Shown piece after piece: positions 23,875 to 38,557 of a DNA stretch of 64,000 nt. The translations under genes and the position numbers were made by a program. The stretch's first letter is position 1, and each line of letters starts with the position of its first letter. The DNA comes from Monodelphis domestica (lineage: Eukaryota; Chordata; Mammalia; Didelphimorphia; Didelphidae): positions 13,727,255 to 13,791,254 of the forward strand of contig NC_077232.1 of assembly GCF_027887165.1 (NCBI RefSeq). Direction: 5' to 3'. Under the pieces are notes generated by a model, which was given only the letters and a program-made list of their open reading frames with translations, searched no databases and was not told where the DNA came from.

Positions 23875-23944
23875 GGAGGAGTGCATTATATTTTAATTTG
23901 TCATCTTAACTCCCAGTATGCAATTCTCTTTTAGAGATTCTTAA

Positions 23945-24185
23945 TTTAGATAAGTTGGTGCAATGGACAGTGCCTCGAGTCAAGAAGACCCCTTTCCTCA
24001 GTTCAGATTTATAGTCAGCGTTTTACTACTGCTATCACCCTGGGCAAGATCCTTAACCCCATTTGCCTCAATTTTTTCATATTTTAAAGTCAGTTGGAGT
24101 AGGAAATAGCAAACTCATGCAAAAAATCTTTACCAAGAAAATTCCAAGAAGAGCTAGGAAGAGATGGACACAAATGAGAAACTGA
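23945..24185 (+). repeat. tRNA-derived SINE, degraded
   Basis: It has a 'cagtgcctcgagtcaag' head, the 'ccctgggcaagatccttaac' core, and a 3' segment with 'gcaaactcatgc', 'ccaagaaaattcc' and 'gagaaactgac' typical of marsupial SINEs. No clear target duplication. Confidence 0.7.
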
Positions 24186-24902
24186 CGCATCTTTAAATTC
24201 AATTTTTGTGGTTATGTCCTTTTCTAATGTAGATCATGCATACATACATATATACATATATATATATATAGTTATATTCAGCTTCAGTTTCATTCTTCTG
24301 TGTCATTCAAAAAATCCTACCCTTTATTATTCTCCAGAATTAACTCTAAATGCCAGCCTCAAAAACAAGGTAAACCAATCAAATCACCTGATTCTTAGAT
24401 TCAATCATGCTGTATGGTTTAATTAAATAATTATATTATAACCTCTCTAAAGCTGTGACTCATTGAAACATTCAGGTTTCTTCACCAAAAAAGAAAGAAT
24501 AGGGTCTATTTGGAGAAAAAGTTTCCCTCCACCAGCCTGGCCACTGAATTACTTCAGAAGTATTTGTAGAAAATGAAATGCACTTTGGAGATGTACAAGT
24601 ATGATGTACTCGATGGAAAATGTGGCGGCCACATAAACGTTTAAAAAATCAGGCACTTTATTGTGCTTTGTGGAGCATCTGTGTGTGATCATGACTTGGG
24701 CAAACATTGATTTGCAGCGATGGAAGAAAAAAGAAGGAAATTTCTATTGAGATATATATCATTCTTGCTCTGAATCACTGCAAATCCTTATTCTAAATGC
24801 CTTCCTTGGGAGAGATCTGGAATCATCCTTGCCTCAGTGTATCTATCTTTCATCAGTCATTCTTACCATGATATTTTCTCTCTTCTCTTGATGGAAACTC
24901 AG
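24186..24902. other. V2R intron 4, distal unique part with (TA)n
   Basis: A short TA/CATA repeat is at 24236-24270. The remainder is unique, ending in the pyrimidine-containing acceptor tract before 24903. Confidence 0.5.
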
Positions 24903-25026
24903 ACTCCAATTTCCATATGCAGTGTGAGCTGTGGCCCTGGTTTCAAGAAGATAATTCGTGAAAGGGAGCCCATATGCTGTTTCGACTGTACTCTGTGCTC
25001 TGACAGGGAAATTTCCAATCAGACAG
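24903..25026 (+). CDS. V2R unit 1, exon 5 (Cys-rich linker)
   Basis: This 124-bp exon (the usual V2R exon 5 size) runs from an AG acceptor (24901-24902) to a GTGGGT donor (25027). It encodes 41 residues plus one base, beginning Thr-Pro-Ile-Ser-Ile-Cys. Cysteines at residues 6, 10, 25, 26, 29 and 32 form most of the nine-Cys domain that couples ligand-domain closure to the membrane bundle in class C receptors, with Cys-Gly-Pro-Gly-Phe (10-14) and Glu-Ile-Ser-Asn (36-39) as signatures. The leftover G joins AT of exon 6 to give Asp (Asn-Gln-Thr|Asp). No defects are seen. The exon is in frame with exon 4 (phase 0) and exon 6 (phase 1). Confidence 0.93.
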
Positions 25027-25632
25027 GTGGGTGCCTCAAGACAAATGGTCCTCTCGAATTAGAGACATTGGATTTCTTTCTTTTTTATTTTGAATCTTAA
25101 CCTGAGAAAAAGTTTTCCTCACTATACTAAAATTTCTGAACTAAAAAAAAACCCCTGTATTTATTCAATCACTTGTGTTCACTGCAAATGAATTGTGTGC
25201 CTTCTTTGGGAACAGCACAATATTAGACAAGTCAAGAAGACAGAATAAAAGGCAAAGTTCTTGCCCAAGAAGAAATTGCTTTTTTTTTTCTGGGTCCAGT
25301 TTTCAGTATGGGGCCAGTTTTTAGAAAATACATATAGTTTGCTTTAGATGTATAATTATAAGAAAGCTCCTGTCATCAGTCTTTGGGTTTTTGGTCAGCC
25401 TAACTGAGGTTCTTAATTAAGGATCTCTAAGTTGTGGGTTAGAGGTTGTTTAGCTTCCCTACTATGCAATGCTAGATTCAAGCAATCAAATAAGGATTTT
25501 GCACAATTTGCTTAATTGAATGAATTTTTCTCACAACACACAAACAGAATTAGATCAATAATTGATTAGAATTGAAACCAAATTAAATCCAGAATTGAGT
25601 CAAAAGAAAGAGTCAGTGACTTAAAATTGTTT
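25027..25632. other. V2R intron 5, proximal part
   Basis: Unique-looking AT-rich sequence with short A and T runs. No exon or recognised repeat. Confidence 0.5.
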
Positions 25633-25634
25633 TT

Positions 25635-25827
25635 TAGACTGTTACCTTCCATATTGAAATCAGTACTATATATGGGTTCAGTGGCAGAAGAGTGGTAAGG
25701 GCTAGTCAATGGGGGTTAAGTGACTTGCCCAGGGACACACCGATAGGAAGTGTCTGAGTCCAGACTTGAACCCGGGACTACTGCCTCTGTATCTGACTCT
25801 TAATTCACTGAGCCACCCAGCTGCCCT
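25635..25827 (-). repeat. CORE-SINE, minus strand
   Basis: Its reverse complement has a 'gggcagctgggtggctcag' head, an RNA polymerase III B-box-like 'gggttcaagtctgg', the core 'tgtccctgggcaagtcac', and the 3' 'ggaaggtaac' end near 25645. Flanking gtgacttaaa-like repeats (near 25616 and 25835) are an imperfect target duplication. Confidence 0.85.
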
Positions 25828-27104
25828 GAAATTGGTGACTTTAAATCAATTCTCACTACCACTTGCAGTTCTAATTCCTTAAATTTCATCTTTTGACTTA
25901 TGAAGGAGGGGCAAAGATACTTCCTCAAGGAATCAATTATCTATAAGTCAAAGCTATGTGTTTTTTATACTTTCATAATCAAAATATATGTCAACCTACA
26001 GATCAAATGGATTAGAGATCTTATAAAAACTAATTTTGAAGACAGAGATTCATATCGCCAAGGCAAGCAGCAAAACTCACCAAACATAAAAACCACGAAA
26101 CGCAAGGTTAAAGCAATATAATTATGATCATCAATATCTGAAAAATTAAATCTCTTTCCATACTAGTCACCCAATCCCAATATCCATTTAATCAACAGAA
26201 CTAGTTCTGATTATCAGCTGATCCTTAGAAATGTCGTCTCTTGGACATTCTGGATTAGGCCTCCTTTTCAGAGCAGCTGTGAAAGGGTCTTTTTCTGTTT
26301 CTAATCCATTTGTTGAGATTCCTAGAAAATTCTGACAAAATATGGCAATGACTAGACAATATAATTCAGTACTGTTTCAAATTTGTTTCTCCATATCTGA
26401 AGTGGCAGAGAATTACTTTTTTTACATATCTGTTGCTATTTTTATCTGTATCAAAATACTGTGCCAGATATAAAAATCTTTAAAAATGCATGAGGGTATA
26501 AGTTGTAAAATAAACTCTTCTGTCTTTCAAAATGATCAGAAAGATACATTAAAATGGGAAAATAATTTAACTTTCTTTACAATTAGTTCTACAATTTTAA
26601 ATGTCAGATCCTTAATCTATATTTAAGAACTGATTACTAAAAGACAAAGTCTGAATTTTTATGACAAAACAACTTGGAATTCAATCATGTGCTCATGTAT
26701 GTAGTTCTTAAATCCTGTTGCTTTCTCAAATTTTGCTATTCTGTTTAATTAGAAAACTTTTTCATCCCATCCATTTTTGTCTTTTTGATTTGTCTAATTG
26801 TCCCATTGGGAGGCTATAATTCATATATAATTTGATGATTACAATTATAAAATTTTTCTTGCATTTTATTATAGGAACTCAGAGTTGGTCTAGTATCAAT
26901 CTATTATTTAATAGATTTAATATTGTACTTACCAAACTTCTATTGCTGACTTGCCCTGATCATAGAAACTTGCTATGAAAAGAAGAAGGATATAGTTATA
27001 ACAATGTTAAGGGCACTGACTGACTGATATATACCATAACAGGAGAAAAGTTCCATTAACTCTGATTTCTAAAATTTCAAAAATATAAGAGATTTTATTT
27101 TATA
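25828..27104. other. V2R intron 5, unique AT-rich part
   Basis: No open frame with family resemblance and no clear repeat. Some stretches may be old LTR or DNA-transposon relics, but none can be supported by eye. Confidence 0.4.
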
Positions 27105-28359
27105 TTACTTTTTAATTAATTAAGTTAATTTAGAATATTTTCCCATGGTTACATGATCCATATTCTTTCCTTCTCTTCCATCATCCTCCTTCAGATAGCC
27201 AATGAGCAATGCAAATGGGTTTTACATGTATCATTGATCAAGACCTATTTCCACATTATAAATATTTACAATAGAGTGATCATTTCCCCATCGAACTATG
27301 TGATCAAACAGTTGTTTTTCTTCTCTGTTTCTACTCCCACAGTTTTTTTCTCTGAATGTGACTAGTGTCCTTTCTCATAAGTCCCTCAGAATTGTCCTGT
27401 ATCATTGCATCGCTGCTAGTAAAGAAGTCCATTAAATTTGATTGTGCTACCATGTGCTACCATAAATTCCTCCAATTTATTATTCCTTTTGGCACAATAG
27501 TATTCCAGCACCAACAGATACAACAACTTACTCAGCCATTCCCCAATTGAAGGGCATTCCTGTATTTTCCAATGTATTGCCACCACAAAGCATGGCTATC
27601 AATATTTTTGTACAAGTATTTTCCCCTATTATCTCTTTGAGGTACAAACCCAGCAATACTATGCCTGGATCAAAGAGTAGGCAGTCTTTTAAAGTCCTTT
27701 GGGTAAAATTCCAAATTGCCTTCCAGAATGGTTGGATCAAATCATAACTCTACCAGCAATGCATTAGTGTCCCAATTTTTCCACATCCCCTCTAACATTT
27801 ATTACTTTTTTTTTGCTGTAATATTATCCAGCCTGCTAGGTATGAGATGATACCTCAGAGTTGTTTTGATTTGCATTTCTCTAATTATAATAGATTTAGA
27901 ACACTTTTTCATGTGCTTATTGACAATTTTGATGTCTTTATCTGAAAATTTCTTTTCATGTCCTTAGCCCATTTATCAGTTGGGGGAATTGCTTGATATT
28001 TTTGTACAACTGATTTAGTTCTTTATAAATTTGAGAAATTAGACTTTTGTCAATGTTTTTTTTTATAAAGATTTTTTCCCCAATTTGTTTCTTCCCTTCT
28101 AATTTTGGGTACATTGCTTTTGTTTGTACAAAATCTTTTTTAATTTAATGTAATCAAAATTATTCATTCTACATTTTATAGTATTTTCTATTCCTTGCTA
28201 GGTCTTAAATTCTTTCCTTTCCCATAGATCTGACAGGTACATCATTCTATGTTCACCTTATTTATTTATAGTTTCTTTATATTTAAATTTTTTATCCAAT
28301 TCTGAATTTATCTTTGTGTTATAAGTAAGAGAGCAAATGATCTGCAGTGATATAACTAT

Positions 28360-28361
<2 letters not shown>

Positions 28362-28411
<50 letters not shown>
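28362..28411. repeat. (CA)n(TA)n microsatellite at the L1/insert junction
   Basis: About 14 CA units then about 11 TA units, lying exactly at the boundary between L1 sequence and the LTR/ERV-derived insert. Confidence 0.9.
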
Positions 28412-29930
<1,519 letters not shown>

Positions 29931-30137
29931 GGGGGCAGCTGGGTTGCTCAGTGGATTGAGAGCTAGCCCTAGAGACGGGAGGTCCTAGGTTCAAATCTGG
30001 CCTCAGACACTTCCCAGCTGTGTGACCCTGGGCAAGTCACTTGACACCCATTGCCTAGCCCTTAGCCCTCTTCTGCCTTGGAGCCAATACACAGTATTGA
30101 CTCCAAGACGGAAGGTAAGGGTTTTTAAAAAAAAAAA
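29931..30137 (+). mobile_element. CORE-SINE, complete, with 10-bp target duplication
   Basis: A complete 207-bp element. The tRNA-related head 'gggggcagctgggttgctca' leads to a B-box-like 'ggttcaaatctgg', the core 'tgtgaccctgggcaagtcac', the 3' 'gacggaaggtaagggttttt' and a poly-A tail (30127-30138). Direct repeats atctaatccc flank it (29921-29930 and 30138-30147). It is the best preserved SINE in the window and a reference for the fragments at 18586, 25635 and 62947. Confidence 0.93.
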
Positions 30138-30147
30138 ATCTAATCCC

Positions 30148-30960
30148 ATCCCCAAACCACTCTAAATTACAGTTTGGCTGAGACAGGTGGTTTGGATTTA
30201 GGTTACTTTTGGGGCAAGGGAGTAAGGGATTTTTTTCAAACTTGTGTCAGTGATTTTTACTGACACTTGAGAGGAAACTTTGAGCTCAGAGGCTTGGAAT
30301 TTCCTGAAGCTGTCAATCAAGTGCCAGCAGGCAGTAGAATTTTAAGGTGCTTGCTGGAGGAGGCTGCTCTCCTTCAGCACCACAGTTGCATCTATCACTG
30401 AGCACAAGCTGCTGTCCACTGTGGAAGTGAAGATCTTTGATAGAGGCTTGGGTTTTTCAAAGTGGAGGGTAATTTTACAGAACCCTTCCTATATCCAGTG
30501 TTATTCCCTCATTACTCTTGTATGACTGCTAACATGTTACAGGCACTAATGGAAGTTGTCTATGGTTATTTGCTGATGATACCATATAAATTGTTTAGTG
30601 TTATACCAGGATGTGTGTATGGATTGTTAAATTGGGATATGATAAGACCAATAATGCAATTGTCACTACAGACAGTGTGTTCACAGTTACCTGTGGCTTT
30701 GGTGGGTGTTGCTATTATATATAAATATAAATGGATTTTTATTGCTGTTGTCTATAAGATCAAGATGGTTTTTACAATGGTATTCACGGTCTCAGAGATG
30801 AAACAGATGATGGTATTAATGCAAGCAAAGCTGAATATGATGGAGAAATGTTTTAATGCAACTCTTGTAAATAATGTAAAGGGAAAAAACTGGTTTTGAA
30901 TTTTAAAATGTTGATGTGCCTGGTGTTGAGAAATTATCATAGGGAAGTGATATAACACCA
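30148..30960 (+). other. Region between LTR-like block and gag relic, with a hydrophobic open frame
   Basis: This holds a 145-codon plus-strand frame (30462-30899) with a Val/Ile/Met-rich stretch around residues 75-110. I do not recognise it. Its position upstream of gag-like sequence suggests a decayed ERV leader or matrix region, and the composition may be accidental. Confidence 0.3.
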
Positions 30961-31565
30961 AATACTCCCAAGTAGACTAGAAAGGGAAACTGAGGCATTA
31001 GATAAAACACCTGCTTTGTTGTTTCTTTTGAGAGACCTGCCTATTGTTACTCCAGTCAGGGGGATTATTCATCTAAAACACCATTAGAAATTCTCCTCAG
31101 CTGAATTAGATGCAATAAAAAGGAAAATCCCTAGATATTTTGATAAACCTCATAAGGTTGTCCACAAATTCAAGAAGGCGATTGAGATCTTTGACCTTGA
31201 CTATGCTGATTTCTCTCTTCTTATGGAAGAGCTATTAATGAGAAGGGAGAGGGAACAGTGCATAGAAAAACCCCAGAATGATCCTGATCTAACACCATGA
31301 TCAGAGACTTATGAGGAAATTGACTTAGGTTCACTGTACAGTTATAGAGTATTGAAACAAGCTAGAGAATTTATAATTGAGGTTATGAAAAGGAAGTCAA
31401 GAAGACCTGATGCCTGGTCAAAATTTGAATACATTAAGTAAGATCTAGGGGCATCACCTGCTGCATTCTTGGACAAATTTATGGAAGCTGCTGAGTTGCA
31501 ATTGGGTCTTGTACTATTAGAGGAGATGATTTCTTACATCAGGAGACTGTTAAAAATGCCTGTGC
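30961..31565 (+). pseudogene. ERV gag (capsid-like) relic
   Basis: Reading one plus-strand frame through its stops gives a charged alpha-helical protein of capsid type: a Pro-Val-Thr-Pro-Val-Arg start near 31038, a long Lys/Glu-rich helix region, and near 31440-31490 a block (Gly-Ala-Ser-Pro-Ala-Ala-Phe-Leu-Asp-Lys-Phe) resembling the major homology region of gammaretrovirus-like gag. At least three in-frame stops occur, for example near 31083 and 31297. It ends where L1 sequence resumes (about 31595). Confidence 0.6.
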
Positions 31566-34500
31566 TGTAGTGAGAAATTTTTTTTCAAAAATGACTGTCC
31601 AGACTGTTGTTCTAAATCAAATCTCTCCCGTATTGTTTTCCAATTTTCCCAGTTTGTGTCAAACAGTGGGTTCTTGTCCCCAAAGCTGGAATCTTTGGGT
31701 TTATTGTATCCTATCTTTCATAGGCCATTTACCCCAAGTCTATTCCATTCATCCTCTCTTCTGTATCTTAGCCAGTACCATGTGGTTTTGATTACTACTG
31801 CTTGATAATACAGTTAAAGATCTGGTAATTCTAGGTCCCCATCCTTCACATTTCAAAAAAAAAATTCCCTTAATATTCTTGATCTTTGGTTCTTCCAAAT
31901 GAACTTTGTTATAATTTTTTCTAATTCAATAAAAAAATGATTCTTGGTAATTTGATAGGTATGGCATTGAATAAGTAACTTAATTTGGTTTGGATTGTCA
32001 TTTTTATTATATTAGCTCCTCATACCCAGGAGAAATTAATATTTTCCCAATTATTTAGATGTAGTTTCAATTGTGTGAAAAGTATCTTGTAGTTGTGTTT
32101 ATATAATTCCTGTGTTTGTCTTGGCATATAGATAAATAACTATTTTATATTGTCTAGGGTGATTTTAAATGGGGTTTCTTTTTCTAACTCTTGCTGATGA
32201 GTTGTGTTGGAAATATATAGAAATGCTGATGATTCATATGGGTTTGTTTTGTATCCTGCAACTTTGCTAAAGTTTTTGAATATTTCTACTAGCTTTTTAG
32301 TTCATTTTCTAGTATTCTTTAAGTAGGCGATCATATTATCTCCAAAGAGTGATGGCTTGGTCTCCTCATTGCCTATTTTAATTCCTTCAATTTCATTTTC
32401 TTTTTTAATTGCTACTGCTAGGGTTTCTAGTACAATGTTAAATAATAGAGGTGCAAACAGGTATCCTTGTTTCACTCTTAATCTTATTGGGACGGCTTCT
32501 AACTTGACTTCATTGCAAATGATACTTGCTGATGGTTTTTAATTTATACTGTTTATTATTTTTAGGAAAGACCCATCTATTCCTATACTTTGCATTGTTT
32601 TTTGATAGGAATGAGTGTTGTATTTTTTAAAATATTTTTTTCTGCATATAATGACATAATCATATGATTTCTGATGCTTTGGTTGTTTATGTGGTCAATT
32701 ATATGGATGGTTTTCATAATATTACGTCATCCTTAAATTCCTGGTATAAATCCCACGTGGTCATAATCAATAATTTGCTAGGATTCTATTTAAGATTTTT
32801 GCATCTATATTCATTAAGGAGATTGGTCTTTTCTTTCTCGGTTTTTGGTCTGGCTGACTTTGGAACCAGGACCATATTTGTATCATAAAAGGAATTTGAT
32901 AAAACTTCTTTGATTTTTTTGTCAAATAGTTTTTATAGTATTGAAATTAGTTGCTCTTTAAGTGTTTGATAGAATTCACTTGTGAATCCATCAGGCCCTG
33001 GGGGTTTGCTCTTAGGGAGTTGGTTGATGACTTGTTCAATTTATTTTTCCTGAAATGAGAATGTTTAAGTATTCTATTTCCTCTTTTGTTAATATAGGTA
33101 ATTTGTATTTCTGTAAATATTCATCCATTTTACTTAGATTGTCATATTTTTGCCATGTATTTGGGCAAAACAGTTCTTAATAATTACCTTAATTTCCTCT
33201 TTATTAGAGGTGAGGTTGCCCTTTTTATTTTTAGTACAGCTAATTATATTTTTTTAATTAAATTAGCTGGTACATTATTTTATTTCTTTTTTTTTGATGT
33301 ACCAGCTCCTAGTCTTATTTATTAATAAATAGTTCTTTTACTTTCAACTTTATTAATTTCTCCTTTGATTTTTAGAATTTCCAATTTAGTTTTTGTCTGG
33401 GGCTTTTTAATTTTTCTCTTTCTACTTATTTTTAATTTGCATGCCCAATTCATTGATATCTTCCCTCTCTGATTTGTTGATATATGCATTCAGGGACATA
33501 AATTTTCCCCTGAGTACTTATTTGGCTGCATCCTATAGATTTTGATATGTTGTTTCCTCATTGTCATTCTCTTCAATGAAATCATTAATTGTTTTGATGA
33601 TTTATTCTTTTAAAATGAATTTTGGAGAATTACATTATTTAATTTCCAATTAATTTTTGATTCACCTCTTCATGTACTCTTACTAATTATAATTTTTATT
33701 GCATTATGATCTGGAAGAAGAAGATGCATTTATTATTTATGCTTTTTTGCACTTGTTTGTAATGTTTTTATGCCCTAGTATATTGTCAGTCTTTGTGAAT
33801 GTACCATGTCCTCCTGAAAAAAAAGGTGTATTACGTTTTGTCCCTATTTATTTTCATTCACATCTCATTTCATTCACATCTCCTACCTCTTTCTCATTTA
33901 TTTTTTGGTTTGTTTAATCTAGTTCTGATAGAGGAAACTTCAGGTCTCCCACTAGTATAGTTTTACTATCTATTTCCTTCTTAAGCTCCAATTGTTTCTC
34001 CTTTAAAAATCTGGGTGCTATACTATTGATGCATACATGTTGAGTATTGTTATTTCTTCAATGTCTATACTGCTTTCATCAGGTTGTAATTACCTTCCAT
34101 ATCTCTTTTAATCAGATCTGTTTTTACTTCAGCTTTTTCAGATATCATGATTGAGACTCCTGTTTTCTTTTTCTCATTTGATGCCCAATAAATTATGATC
34201 CAGCCTCTTACCTTTTCCTGGTGTGTGTCTACCTGCCTCATGTATGTTTCTCATAGACCACATATGTTGGATTTTAGTTTATAATCTACTCTTCTCTCTG
34301 CTTCCACTTTATGGGTGGATTCATCCCATTCACATTCAGAGTTATGATTACCACCTGTGTATTCCACATAATTTTTATTTCCTCTTTTCGTCTTGCTCTT
34401 TCTTCTTTCATTACTTCATTTTACACTAGTTTTTTGCTTTTAATCAGTCCCCTCATTCCGCACACTTATTTTACTTTCCTTTCCTCCCCTCCATTCTTAT

Positions 34501-36655
34501 TCCCCTCTTATTTGTCTTTAAGGTCTGTTAAATGCAACCCCTCCAACTTTCCTTCACTTTGAATACTCCCTGCCCTATTTCTCCAACTTTGGTTTTTCCC
34601 TCTCAACTTCTCTGTGGGGTAAAATAGAATTCTATACTCCAATAGATCAGGCTATTCTTCCCTCTTAGAACTGATTACACAGAGAGTAAGGTTTAAGTAT
34701 TACCTATTATCACTCTCTTCCTCTCCTTCTTATAAGTGTTCTTCCCCCCTGAGCCCCATAAGCTTCTTTATGTGATATAATTGATCCTATTTTTCTTCTT
34801 TAAGTTTCTCTGTGTGCCATCTTCTATTCCACTTATCCCCCTTTTTACATATCATCTTAAACAACTTAGTACCCAGTCTCTGCCTAGGATCAATTCTTTT
34901 ATCTATTATGATAGTGAAAAAATTTGAAAGTTACAAATATCATTTTTCCATATTGATTATAAACAATTTTAACTTACTGAAGCCCTTAAAATTTTTTTCC
35001 TACTTTCCTGTTTACTTTTTCATGTTTCTTTTGAATTTTATATTTGAACATAAAATTTTCTACTTAGTTATGGTCTTTTCTTTCAGAATGCTTGAAAATC
35101 TTCTATTTTGCTAAATGCCCATAATTTCCCACTAAAGTATATAGTCAGTTGTGATGGGTAGGAGATTCTTGGTTGTAGACCCAATTCTCTTGCCTTTATG
35201 AATATCATATTCTAAGCCTTCTTGTCCTTTAGTGTGTAAGTTGCCAGATCCTGTGTAATATTGACTGGGGCTTCTTGATCTCTGAATTGTCTTTCTGGGA
35301 GCTTGCAATATTTTTTTATTTGGCCTTCAAGCTCTTGAACTTGGCTATAACATGCCTGAGGCTTTCCTTTTGGGGATTTAATGTAGGGAGTGATCCATAG
35401 ATAATATCAATGTTTATTTAGCCCTCTTGTTTAAGAATATCAGAGCAGTTTTCTTGGATAATTTCTTATAATATGATGTCAAGGCTTTAATTTGTTACAG
35501 GCAACCAAGGATTCTCAAATTGTCTCTCTTGGATCTGTTTTCCAAGTCAATTGTCTTTTCTATGAGATATTTCACATTTCCTTCTATTTTTTCATTCTTT
35601 TGATTTTGCTTTATCTATTTTTTCTGCTTTGCAAGATCATTAGCTTCTACTTGTCCAATTCTGGTATTTAAAGACTGATTTTCAGGTATGGTCTTCTGGT
35701 TTTGCTTTTCAGTTTGGTCTATCCTACTTTTCATGGCTTCCAGCAGATCACTTCTACTCTCCAATTGGCTTATTACTTCATTTGATTTCTGTGCTCCTTT
35801 TTCCAAGTGGGAAATTTTGTCTTTTAAACTGTTATTTTCTTTTTGAATTACAATCATTTATTTTCCCCACTTTTCTTCCTATTTTTCTTACTTTGTTCTT
35901 GAACTCATTTTTTAGTTCCTTGAGATCTTGTGACCAATTTCCATTTTTTAATGAAAGTTTGGATGCATTTACTTGTTTGTCACTCTCTGCTGTTGCTTCT
36001 TTATTTTGCTGTTTTTCTCCATCAAACTTAACCAAGTTCAAAGACTTTTCTAATGCAGAATATTTCTTTGGATTCTTATGGATCGTGGTTTCTGCATGTT
36101 GGTGGTCTTTTCTGTCTTAATTTTTGGTTCTGTATTATCTTCTCATCCTAGCCAGAAGTCTGAGTGAGGGGGTCAGGCAGTTATTTGTGCAGAGAGTTAT
36201 AAAGTGTTTTGCTTGGAGGCTATTTTTCAAGTCTCTGTAGCATCTGTTTTGGGCAGCCCATTTCTGCCCTAATTCTGTACCCAGGTTCCGTGTTCTTCAA
36301 CATTCGGTTCCAAGTCTCACTGCCAAGGCCTTGCACTGCCCTCAGGGGTACATCTGTGGTGCCTTCAGACACTCTCTGAGAATTTAGAGATTGTACTGGT
36401 GCTCATTGAGACTCTGGCGTGGTAGGTAGTATAATGGAGGGGTGATCAACTTGAGCTTTGTTAGGTGTAATTTATACCCATATAGTGTGGAAATGTCCAA
36501 AACCTGCCCATCTTTGAGGCTATGCCCCATGACAGAGCCCCTTCACTCATATGATTTTGATTTTTGTCTTTTTGAGATGCTTTGTAACGATTGGTTGTGA
36601 GAAGACTCTTGTACTCCCTGCTACTCTGTGGCCATCTTAGCTCTGCCTCTATAAT

Positions 36656-38557
36656 ATAAATGATTTTAGGAATATAACAACAATATACTTACAATATGAT
36701 GTAGTTATAAGGAATGATGTACATTAGGAAAAACAACAGCAATTTATGACTCCCTTGATAAGTCTTCCACATTGAGAATTACTTAATATTTATAACTGAT
36801 ACATAAACTGTGTGGTTCACCACAACCTATTTACCTTTTCCCTTCCTTTGCTTTTTTTCCTAGTACATAACCAGAATAGAATATATGAGATTGAGTACCA
36901 TATTTTAGGTTATTTACTTTTCTTACATAATTTCTCTCTTGATTGCCATGGTTGAATAAAATAACCAGGGCCCAATATGCTGAAAATTTATGGCTGCCTC
37001 CATTTCCTGATGGGTGTAATGAAGAGGATGTTATGAATCTTGTGGTGGTGACACTTGAATGAAATTGGGATATTGAGTAGATGTACTCCAAAAATAAACT
37101 ATGTAGGGTGACTTGTCACCCTTCTTTCTACCTACTCCTTATTCATTTCTCAGATATATTGTGTGAAAATAACATAAAATATAACTCATAGTTGGCACAG
37201 GTACATTAAGGTAGGATGCAGAGGGACAGTCTCTTGGGCTCCCATACCTTCCTGCACTCAGGTTAGCTCCTTGCCAGGTTTCATTTTGTCTGGCACAATT
37301 ATATGGGTAGCTCGGCCCCTTGGCCCCAACTTATGAAATAGATCAGGGCCCATTAGGAATCCAGGATCTGATGAAGGGGAAGTAACATGGCTACTGACTC
37401 AGGGGAGTTTGTTGGTGATATTTTTTTTCTCTGTTTCTTTCTCTTTACTAATAAATACTTATATATTTAGTATAAAGTCTTCAAGATTAATTTTTATTTA
37501 TTACATATTCTTATCCCAGATTTGATGGTAGGAAAGATATTTTATCCCCTAATATTTTCAAAAAATGATTAAGTTTACTATATCTATTTAATTGAGTGAT
37601 GAATTATTTCTAAGGTACCACATTTTGATTAAATCCCAGTTAATCAAGCTTGTTTTTAAATAAGCTTTCACTTATGTCTTTATATTTCACTTTCTAGCCT
37701 AATCACATGAGATTAAATAAATAACAAAGTTCATGATCATACCATTTTTTAATAGTTGAGCCAAAAATGAAAAAAAAGACTTGAATATTTATGTACATAG
37801 TCAAGATATCCACCTAGTATGGGGAATAGTCATGGGTGCTATAGTAATTAATATGTATACAATAGAAATACCACCCAGATGCATGGAAACCATATAGATA
37901 TCAGGGTAGAAATTTATTTTTACTAAACTTGAATCTAGGAAGTCGTCACAGATGCAAAATCTAGGTTCTGATGAGAAAGTCAAGATCTTTTACAAAACTA
38001 ACAGTAGTCACTTTAATTGAAGAATATTTACATCACCATAATCATGTGCCCAAAATGACTCAGAAGACTTGAAGTTACATAAAATATAACTTGTATAAAA
38101 CTTATATAAAATAAAATATTAAAATAGTCATAATCTAATAAAAACCCTTTTTCATCTCATTTATTCAATGATATGCGGTCTATCTATGAAAAATGATAAT
38201 AAAATATTTCATTTTCTCATTTCTATTTTGAACATAGATGATTATATGTAAATTGGTTATTTATCAATTTAGGCCTCATTGTAGAAGGTTTGATTTTTAA
38301 ATGGATTAGAGACACTTTAATTTTTTTCTATTAAGGAAATGATAGTAAAGCAATAATTTAATACATTATTTTATCCATATGTAAAGATGTGGAGATACTG
38401 AAATATGGGTATATCTTATTGAGCCTCTAAAATTCTTGTCCTGCCGGAGGAGTAGTAGGAAGAAAAGATGGAGCTTCATGTAGAATGACTAAAATTGTGA
38501 TTTACTGGAGAAATAAAACTATATATAACGAGAGATTCATTTTTGTTTTATTCGTAG
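36656..38557. other. V2R intron 5, distal unique part
   Basis: Mostly AT-rich with a G+C-richer island at 37200-37400. No repeat family is recognised with confidence. It ends in a T-rich acceptor tract (ttttgttttattcgtag, 38541-38557). Confidence 0.5.

Larger units (their letters stand above)
18125..23925 (-). mobile_element. Older L1 in V2R intron 4, minus strand, internally deleted
   Basis: L1 ORF2 RT-region blocks on the minus strand run from 18125 to 18585 and 19815 to about 21850 (for example 'catcatgtcatctgcaaag' at 20110). ORF1-type sequence follows at 21950-22450 and a 5' UTR at about 22950-23925. The endonuclease part of ORF2 is missing: RT-proximal sequence runs straight into the ORF1 side near 21850-21960. 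It is interrupted by a SINE, itself split by an LTR (18586-19814), and by a solo LTR (20941-21551). It is more diverged than the L1 at 52407-58008. Confidence 0.75.

Noticed and set aside
29931..30137. Possible tRNA gene (A and B box-like sequences)
   Set aside because: The sequence is a SINE with poly-A tail and target duplication. No complete cloverleaf can be folded by eye.
36831..37091. 86-codon minus-strand frame with a mixed, protein-like composition
   Set aside because: No family recognised, no splice context, and overlapping frames are equally open. Left as intronic DNA.
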